Origin: an uncultured bacterium
GTDB lineage: Bacteria > Patescibacteriota > Saccharimonadia > Saccharimonadales > Saccharimonadaceae
Direction of reading: 5' to 3'
DNA: 64,000 nucleotides
NCBI GenBank assembly: GCA_938036155.1
Contig: CALHPA010000001.1
Coordinates: 1-64,000 of the forward strand
The position numbers were made by a program, and so were the translations under genes. Below are positions 58,300-64,000 of the stretch, piece after piece. Position 1 is the first letter of the stretch; each line of letters starts with the position of its first letter. The notes under the pieces were generated by a model. The model was not told the origin of the DNA, did not search any database, and worked only from the letters and a program-made list of their open reading frames with translations.

Positions 58300-59550
58300 A
58301 TGCGATTATCAAAATTATATACAAAAACAAGTAAAACGGTTCCATCTGGTGAAGAAGCTAAGAATGCGCAACTTTTGATCAAGGCCGGATTTGTTTATAA
58401 AGAAATGGCGGGTGCTTATGATTATTTACCGCTTGGTTTTAAGGTGCTAGAAAACATTAAAAAAATTGTGCGTGAAGAGCTTGAAAAAATTGATGCAAAT
58501 GAGATTTTAATGACAACGCTTCAACGCCGTGAAATTTGGGAACGCACAACTCGCTGGAATGATGATGTTGTGGATGTTTGGTTTAAAACCAGCCTAAAAG
58601 ATAAAACAGAGGTTGGACTAGGCTGGAGCCACGAAGAACCAATTGTTGAAATGCTCAAAAATCATATTCAATCTTATAAAGATCTGCCGGTCTCGGTTTT
58701 TCAATTTCAAAATAAAATGCGAAACGAGCTTCGTGCGAAAAGTGGAATTATGCGCGGTCGCGAATTTTTGATGAAAGATCTGTATTCAATTCACGAAACT
58801 AAAGAAGACTTGGAAGCGTATTACGCCAAAGTTTCGAAAGCCTATGAACGAATTTTCGAACGGCTTGGTTTGGGCGAAGATACTTTTGTGACATTCGCAA
58901 GCGGTGGAGCATTTACGAAATTCAGTCATGAGTTCCAAACAATTTGTGATGCTGGTGAAGACTACGTTTATTTAAAACGCGATGGTGAAAAAACTTTGGC
59001 ATTTAATGAAGAAATTTTAGACCAAGCAATCGAAGCTGGCGAAATTAGTTCGAAAGAAGGATTAGAAAAGGTTAAAACTGCAGAAGTTGGAAATATCTTT
59101 AACTTTGGTACTCAAAAAACCGATGAAATGGGGCTTTATTTTACTGACAAAAATGGTGAACGAAAATCAGCTTGGATGGGCTCATATGGAATTGGAATCA
59201 CTCGTGTGATGGGTGCTATTGCTGAAAAATTTAGTGATGAAAAAGGTTTAATTTGGCCAGAAAATATCGCTCCAGCAAAAATTTATCTTGTGCAAATTGG
59301 TGAAAAATCGCAAGAACTTGCTGAAGAAATTTATAATGAATTTTCGAAAAAGGGAATTGAGGTTTTGTTTGACGACCGCAATCTTCACCCAGGCCAAAAA
59401 TTTGCTGATGCTGAATTAATAGGTATTCCATATCGGTTGACAATTTCTGATCGTTTGCTTGAAAGCGTAAAATTTGAAGTTGTGACACGCGCAAATGGTG
59501 AAGTTGAAATGCTTTCAAGAGAAGAGTTATTTGAAAAATTTGTAAAATAA
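58300..59550 (+). CDS. proS: prolyl-tRNA synthetase, compact form
   Basis: A 416-aa class-II synthetase: E-A-K-N-A-Q-L-L-I-K-A-G-F N-terminus, motif 2 region F-Q-F-Q-N-K-M-R-N-E-L-R-A-K-S-G, motif 3 G-S-Y-G-I-G-I-T-R-V-M-G, and a C-terminal anticodon domain. E. coli ProRS has 572 aa with an editing insert between motifs 2 and 3; here that insert is absent, so mischarged Ala-tRNA-Pro must be cleared elsewhere or tolerated. The SD AAGGAG precedes ATG. Confidence 0.95.
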   Translation: MRLSKLYTKTSKTVPSGEEAKNAQLLIKAGFVYKEMAGAYDYLPLGFKVLENIKKIVREELEKIDANEILMTTLQRREIWERTTRWNDDVVDVWFKTSLKDKTEVGLGWSHEEPIVEMLKNHIQSYKDLPVSVFQFQNKMRNELRAKSGIMRGREFLMKDLYSIHETKEDLEAYYAKVSKAYERIFERLGLGEDTFVTFASGGAFTKFSHEFQTICDAGEDYVYLKRDGEKTLAFNEEILDQAIEAGEISSKEGLEKVKTAEVGNIFNFGTQKTDEMGLYFTDKNGERKSAWMGSYGIGITRVMGAIAEKFSDEKGLIWPENIAPAKIYLVQIGEKSQELAEEIYNEFSKKGIEVLFDDRNLHPGQKFADAELIGIPYRLTISDRLLESVKFEVVTRANGEVEMLSREELFEKFVK

Positions 59551-59559
59551 CTTCAACTC

Positions 59560-59588
59560 TTGAAAAAAACAAGGATAAGCATTATAAT
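59560..59588 (+). promoter_or_regulatory. leaderless promoter of the dehydrogenase
   Basis: TTGAAA (59560-59565), 17 bases, TATAAT (59583-59588). Six bases remain to ATG at 59595. Confidence 0.85.
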
Positions 59589-59594
59589 TGATGT

Positions 59595-60584
59595 ATGAAA
59601 ATTATTGCTTATAGTGTACGAAAAGATGAGCTCCAATATTTCGAAAAATTCGCGGAGCAGTTTGGTATTGAATATGCTACAACCCCAAAAGACTTAAATG
59701 CCGAAACAGTAAAACTAGCTGAAGGTTTTGATGCAGTTTCATCTTATACTTCAAGCGAAGAGCTCAACGATGTTTGGGAAACACTTTCGAAAATGGGAAT
59801 TTCTTATTTTACCGTCCGAACAGCTGGATTTGATGGAATTGATCTTGAAAAAGCCAAAAGCTTTGGCATTAAAATTTCGAACGTGCCACAATATTCACCA
59901 AGTGCGATTGCTGAATTTGCGGTTGCGCTTGCATTGGCAACGATTCGGAAAATCCCACTTTGTCTTTCGCGTGCTAAAAATCAGAACTTTTCAGTAGATA
60001 ATCTGATGGGTCGCGAGCTCAATACTATGACCGTTGGAATTATCGGCGTGGGCCATATCGGTTTAACAACTGCGAAGGCTTTTAAAGCTTTCGGCGCAAA
60101 AATAATTGCGTATGACACTTTTGAGAATGATGCTGCTCATGATATTTTGGAGTATAAAAGTTTAGATGAAGTTTTTGCAGAAAGCGATTTGATTTCGCTT
60201 CATATTCCTTTAACGCCAGAAAATCATCATATTATTAATGCAGAAAGTATTTCAAAAATGAAAGATGGAGTAGTTATTATTAATACTGCTCGTGGTGGAC
60301 ACATTAACTCTGAAGATTTGCGAGATGCTTTGGTGAGTGGAAAAGTTGCAGCAGTCGGCCTTGATGTTTTTGAACACGAAAAGAATCTAATTCGAAAAGA
60401 TTTGAGCGGAAAAATAATCAAAGACGCTGTTTATCGCGATTTAGCGAACTTTCCGAATGTTATTATTACTCCACACGTTGCGTTTAATACGGATGTTGCT
60501 GTACAAAATATGGTAAAAATGTCAACTGAGAATTTAATTAATTTTAAAAATGCAGGAACAACTGATAATGAAATTACAAAATAA
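59595..60584 (+). CDS. D-2-hydroxyacid dehydrogenase, D-lactate dehydrogenase-like
   Basis: A 329-aa NAD-dependent enzyme. The nucleotide-binding loop G-I-I-G-V-G-H-I-G-L-T-T-A lies near 148-160, the catalytic Arg in N-T-A-R-G-G, the Glu in V-F-E-H-E, and the catalytic His in T-P-H-V-A-F. F-T-V-R-T-A-G-F-D near 72 is typical of D-lactate dehydrogenases, so pyruvate reduction to lactate, regenerating NAD+ in fermentation, is likely. It is leaderless. Confidence 0.88.
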   Translation: MKIIAYSVRKDELQYFEKFAEQFGIEYATTPKDLNAETVKLAEGFDAVSSYTSSEELNDVWETLSKMGISYFTVRTAGFDGIDLEKAKSFGIKISNVPQYSPSAIAEFAVALALATIRKIPLCLSRAKNQNFSVDNLMGRELNTMTVGIIGVGHIGLTTAKAFKAFGAKIIAYDTFENDAAHDILEYKSLDEVFAESDLISLHIPLTPENHHIINAESISKMKDGVVIINTARGGHINSEDLRDALVSGKVAAVGLDVFEHEKNLIRKDLSGKIIKDAVYRDLANFPNVIITPHVAFNTDVAVQNMVKMSTENLINFKNAGTTDNEITK

Positions 60585-62442
60585 TTTTATTCGAAAAATC
60601 ACCAAAATTATGCCACTATTTTTAGTGGCGGTTTTAGCTTTTAGTTTTACTTTTAGCGGCTTTTCGAATCAAGCTTTTGCTAGAAGTCGACGGAGTCGTG
60701 ATGCTGAAGAAGCTGAGCTGCGAATAAAAAATAATAATATTATTTTTTCGAAGTTTGATGCAAAATATAATTTTAGCGCAGACCAAAAAGGGAATACGAA
60801 TCTTGAAATTACTGAAAATATTTCGACATATTTTATCCGTGATGGCATAAATCACGGAATCGAGCGTGCAATTCCGCGGTTTTTTAATGGCAAAGCTATT
60901 TTTGATGGTAAAGCTGAAATTAAAATGGATGGTGAAAAAGTTTCATATTCAACTTATGAGAGTGATGGAAATATCGTATTTCGAATTGGTGAAAGCGGAA
61001 GTTTCGTTTATGGAAGACATGAATATCAGCTAAAATACCAGTTTAAGAATCTATTATTAACAGATAGCGGTGTACAAAAATTGATTATGAACACTAATGG
61101 AACTCAGTGGAAACGACCTTTTAATAAAGTTATCGCAACAGTTAATTTAGATTCATCAGTTTTGGAAGAATTTAATGGTACGGTGAGATGTTTTGCTGGA
61201 ATGCAAGGATCAACTGAAATATGCAATACTTTTGAACGCAAGCCAGAAGAGGGAATTTTTAAGTTCTCGCAAAAAGATGTTCAAGCTGGCGAGAATTTAA
61301 CATTTGAAATTGACTTTAATAGTAAATTTGCCCAACCAGAAGCGAGTAGCATCGATGTAAACACAATAATTTTTGGAATTTTGGCATTGATTCTAGCGGT
61401 AATTACACTATTCTTTGCTATTCGGGTTATTTTAAAATATAATTCAGTTAAGAGAGAGAACAAGGTTTCGAAGGCGGTTGTTCCGCAATATTTGCCACCA
61501 AAAATTGAAGAATTAGATATTTTAGATGCGGGAAACTTAGTAAAATCAAATAAAAAACTTACTGCTGCAATGTTATTTTTTGCAGTGAACGGTAATATTC
61601 AGATTGTTGAAAAAACTTCAAAGGGCTTTTTGGGCGGCAAGAAAAAGAGCTATACAATTCAGCTATTGAATCGAGATAATTTGAATCAAGATATGCTTTC
61701 ATTATTAAATTCATTTTTCAGAAGTAAAACTGAGATTGATTTATCTAAACAAATGAGTAGTATGCAAGCCTCTGATATTTCTTCGAAAATTTTGAACTCT
61801 GCATTTAGCAATACTTCTTATTATGTTCAGGAAAAGCCAGCAATTTTTAGTAGTTCTCAGTTTTTTGCTGGCGGGGTTATCATTCTGTCTGTAGCATTAT
61901 TCTTTGCTAGCGGAATAATAGTTAATTTCATTTCAACTATTTCACCTTGGTTTACGGTAGCTATAGATTCTTTCATAGCAGCTATTGTGCTTTCAATTAT
62001 AATATTTACTATTTCGAATGCAAAAATTCTATCTCGTAAAGGTTTCGAGGCAAAGAATTATCTTGAAGGTTTGAAGCTTTATATTTCGGTGGCAGAAAGC
62101 GAACGACTAAAGTTCTCGCAAAGCTTGCAGAATTCTGAAAGATTCCAGACTGAATTTGGTGGTTCTCGCGTAAAACTTTATGAAAAACTTTTACCTTGGG
62201 CAGCACTGTTTGGGCTAGAGAAGTCTTGGGCAAAAGTTCTTGAACTGCAGTTTCAAGATGAAGATTATCTACCAGACTGGTATATTGGCTCAACAGCCTT
62301 TAATGCGATGGTGTTTTCGAACAGTTTGAATAGTTTTAATAGTGTGATGAACAGTTATTCCGCACCAAGTTCGGGAAGCTCTGGCGGAGGGGGCGGATTC
62401 TCTGGTGGCGGCGCTGGCGGCGGTGGCGGTGGCGGTTGGTAA
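60568..62442 (+). CDS. DUF2207 membrane protein
   Basis: A 624-aa protein. The signal or first helix at about 10-35 is followed by an extracellular DUF2207 beta domain (I-S-T-Y-F-I-R-D-G-I-N-H-G-I-E-R-A-I-P), a helix near 265-290, a cytoplasmic winged-helix-like region, two more helices near 425-480, and the diagnostic Gly-rich tail (S-S-G-G-G-G-G-F-S-G-G-G). The function of the family is unknown. The start at 60568 has AGGA upstream and lies in the 3' end of the dehydrogenase gene, so the two are coupled. Confidence 0.85.
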   Translation: MKLQNNFIRKITKIMPLFLVAVLAFSFTFSGFSNQAFARSRRSRDAEEAELRIKNNNIIFSKFDAKYNFSADQKGNTNLEITENISTYFIRDGINHGIERAIPRFFNGKAIFDGKAEIKMDGEKVSYSTYESDGNIVFRIGESGSFVYGRHEYQLKYQFKNLLLTDSGVQKLIMNTNGTQWKRPFNKVIATVNLDSSVLEEFNGTVRCFAGMQGSTEICNTFERKPEEGIFKFSQKDVQAGENLTFEIDFNSKFAQPEASSIDVNTIIFGILALILAVITLFFAIRVILKYNSVKRENKVSKAVVPQYLPPKIEELDILDAGNLVKSNKKLTAAMLFFAVNGNIQIVEKTSKGFLGGKKKSYTIQLLNRDNLNQDMLSLLNSFFRSKTEIDLSKQMSSMQASDISSKILNSAFSNTSYYVQEKPAIFSSSQFFAGGVIILSVALFFASGIIVNFISTISPWFTVAIDSFIAAIVLSIIIFTISNAKILSRKGFEAKNYLEGLKLYISVAESERLKFSQSLQNSERFQTEFGGSRVKLYEKLLPWAALFGLEKSWAKVLELQFQDEDYLPDWYIGSTAFNAMVFSNSLNSFNSVMNSYSAPSSGSSGGGGGFSGGGAGGGGGGGW

Positions 62443-62476
62443 AACCGCACCTTTTATAAAGCAGATTTTCGAAAAG

Positions 62477-62504
62477 TAGCTTGCAAAATTGCGGGCTATT
62501 TTTT
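62477..62504 (+). terminator. terminator
   Basis: TAGCTTGC and GCGGGCTA form an imperfect stem, followed by TTTTTT. Confidence 0.7.
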
Positions 62505-62563
62505 ATAGCAAAAAACATAACCGTATTGATTTTTTTATTTTTTTGTGATTAAATATAAACATT

Positions 62564-64000
62564 ATGAACAAATTTTGGGTTGGGTTGAAAAATAAAAAAG
62601 TTTTAATAGTTATTTGTCTAGTATTTTTTTCTTTTTTTAGCAATAATTTTGCAAATGCTATTGATTTAACTAATCCTAATAGTAATTTTGTTACGCCTGA
62701 TGAAGTTAAGAAAAAAGCAGAGCAAGAGAAGAAAAATAGAGAAATAGAAGAAAAAAGAAAAAAAGATAATCAGGTTGTTCCTACAGCCCCAACTAATAGA
62801 TCTTCGCAACCTACAACAGATAAAACTCAACAGGATGTAAGAAATAATACGGCTAATAACGATAGAATTAAATGTGAAGAGGCATATAAGAAAGCTAAGG
62901 CTGCTGGTGTTGATGAAAAAAAGCTGGATGAGCTCAAGAAAAAATGTAATTATTCTCCCGCAACAAACGATGGCGATTGGACTAAAAAGAATAATGAAGC
63001 CAAGGCTGCAATTGAGGAGATGGACAAGCAAACTAAGGAATCTAATAAAGACAAAAATTCTTGCGCTATTGAATGGATTGGTTGGATCGTTTGCCCGATT
63101 GTTCGTGGTTCAACTGGTGTTGTTGTTGGTCTGTATAATTTTATGCAAGCAAATTTCTTAAATATTAAATCTGATCAACTTTTTTCGAATTCTGGAAAGG
63201 GGCAAGAAGCATTTAAGCATTGGGTAGCGTTTAGAGATATTGCAAACATATTCTTTGTAATTATGATTGCAATAATAATTTTCTCGCAAGTAACTGGTGT
63301 TGGAATTTCTAACTATGGCATTAAAAAAATGCTACCAAAAATTATTATTTATGCAATTTTAGTCAATATTTCTTGGTATATTGTTGTAATTGCTATTGAT
63401 ATTTCCAATATTGTTGGTAGTACTTTATTTAAGTGGCTATCAAATGATGGAAATTGGAGCTTTTCTAGTGATGTTCAGAAAGAAACATCTCCTGTTGAAG
63501 GAATTCTAACAGGTACTGCGGCAACAGGTGCGCTTATCGCTGCCGGGGTTACTGCCGCTCTCGTTGGTGGAGCCACAATTCTTCTATTTATTGCTTCTGC
63601 TGCACTTGCTGTTGTAATGACTGTATTTATATTAATGATAAGGGAGGCAGCGATCATCGTTCTTGTTGTAACATCTCCTTTAGCCTTTGTTGCGGGACTA
63701 CTACCGAATACAGAAGGGTTTTTCAAAAAGTGGATCAAGCTTACGAAAAATATGCTAATGATTTACCCGATTTGTTCGTTAATAGTCGGTGGTGCTTTGT
63801 TTGTTTCTAATTTACTATATGGCGTAGTTGATGACCCTCTACTTAAAATTATTTATGGTGTTTTGCCTATATTGTCACTGTTTGCAATTATTGCGGTTAT
63901 TAAAACTGTACTTTCATTTATTGATGGATTAACTGGTGGAAATCTACGTGGTACTATTGATAAAATGTCTGGTAGAATTAATACAGCCGGTCAGAATTTA
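62564..64000 (+). CDS. partial VirB6/TrbL-like membrane protein
   Basis: Open to the window edge: 479 codons, no stop. The signal peptide ends near A-N-A/I-D at 33. A charged Lys/Glu/Gln region runs from about 45 to 165. Then come several membrane helices: F-R-D-I-A-N-I-F-F-V-I-M-I-A-I-I-I-F, K-K-M-L-P-K-I-I-I-Y-A-I-L-V-N-I-S, a Gly/Ala-rich pair, and R-E-A-A-I-I-V-L-V-V-T-S-P-L-A-F-V-A-G-L-L-P-N-T with K-W-I-K-L. This helix pattern is that of the VirB6/TrbL channel protein of type IV secretion systems as found in Saccharibacteria. The rest of the system would lie beyond the window. Confidence 0.65.
   Translation, partial: MNKFWVGLKNKKVLIVICLVFFSFFSNNFANAIDLTNPNSNFVTPDEVKKKAEQEKKNREIEEKRKKDNQVVPTAPTNRSSQPTTDKTQQDVRNNTANNDRIKCEEAYKKAKAAGVDEKKLDELKKKCNYSPATNDGDWTKKNNEAKAAIEEMDKQTKESNKDKNSCAIEWIGWIVCPIVRGSTGVVVGLYNFMQANFLNIKSDQLFSNSGKGQEAFKHWVAFRDIANIFFVIMIAIIIFSQVTGVGISNYGIKKMLPKIIIYAILVNISWYIVVIAIDISNIVGSTLFKWLSNDGNWSFSSDVQKETSPVEGILTGTAATGALIAAGVTAALVGGATILLFIASAALAVVMTVFILMIREAAIIVLVVTSPLAFVAGLLPNTEGFFKKWIKLTKNMLMIYPICSLIVGGALFVSNLLYGVVDDPLLKIIYGVLPILSLFAIIAVIKTVLSFIDGLTGGNLRGTIDKMSGRINTAGQNL

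Noticed and set aside
62666..63031. 121-codon minus-strand frame within the VirB6-like gene
   Set aside because: It reads the complement of the Lys/Glu-rich segment, giving an artificial Phe/Leu/Ile-rich protein. The plus-strand gene is open to the window end and has a signal peptide.

Overview
This 64-kb window is AT-rich, gene-dense chromosomal DNA. It reads most like a member of Candidatus Saccharibacteria (TM7, CPR/Patescibacteria). The grounds are compact housekeeping enzymes, a KGG-repeat stress protein, a DUF5663 protein, type-B L31, a eukaryote-like IleS behind an ultrashort-Stem-I T-box of the kind known from Actinobacteria, many small unrecognised proteins, and surface proteins ending in xPxTG-like sorting signals. 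The lineage is inferred from gene style; no rRNA is present to prove it. The genetic code looks standard, but TGA closes only two of about 70 genes.

Layout. 1-2.7 kb: ADP-ribosyltransferase-like protein, KGG protein, ImmA/IrrE-like peptidase, ROK kinase. 2.8-6.3 kb: rpsA, infB, DUF5663. 6.3-10.4 kb: def-fmt and priA on the minus strand, split by a two-gene plus-strand islet with an operator-like palindrome in its promoter. 10.4-14.3 kb: small wHTH regulator, recJ, glycosyltransferase, rpsU, yqeY. 14.3-15.5 kb: accessory patch with a Gly-rich 81-aa protein, an unknown partner and a decayed gene. 15.5-18 kb: adk, map, a CDF transporter, tRNA-Thr and tRNA-Tyr. 18-21.3 kb: ftsA, ftsZ, a cysteine-less NrdR and a thioredoxin-fold protein without CxxC. 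21.4-25.5 kb: T-box leader, a DUF5655/nuclease-like gene, ileS. 25.5-30 kb: unknown and surface proteins, one with LPHTG. 30.2-38.3 kb: rplU, parAB, lepB, an HtrA protease, prfA-prmC, ung, rpmE. 38.4-43.8 kb: three surface proteins flanking rpsB-tsf, the last broken by a frameshift in an A7 tract. 43.8-48.7 kb: small unknown genes among serS, a glutaredoxin-like gene and hpf. 48.8-62.4 kb: secA, an M16 peptidase, xseAB, frr, rseP, a CPBP protease, greA, proS, a D-lactate-dehydrogenase-like gene and DUF2207. The end holds a partial VirB6/TrbL-like membrane protein.

Expression signals are unusually legible. Promoters of the form TTGAMW-N17-TATAAT or TAAAAT recur, and hairpin terminators are frequent, many serving convergent genes. 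At least nine genes have the -10 hexamer exactly six bases before ATG, which predicts leaderless mRNAs; others carry clear GGAGG-type sites. Gene pairs are often coupled by TAATG or ATGA overlaps.

The points most worth a second look are the T-box that governs a nuclease-like gene together with ileS, the cysteine-less NrdR, the homopolymer-broken MucBP adhesin, the family of sorting signals, the Gly-rich protein/partner pair beside a decayed gene, and the extreme abundance of the palindrome TTTCGAAA.
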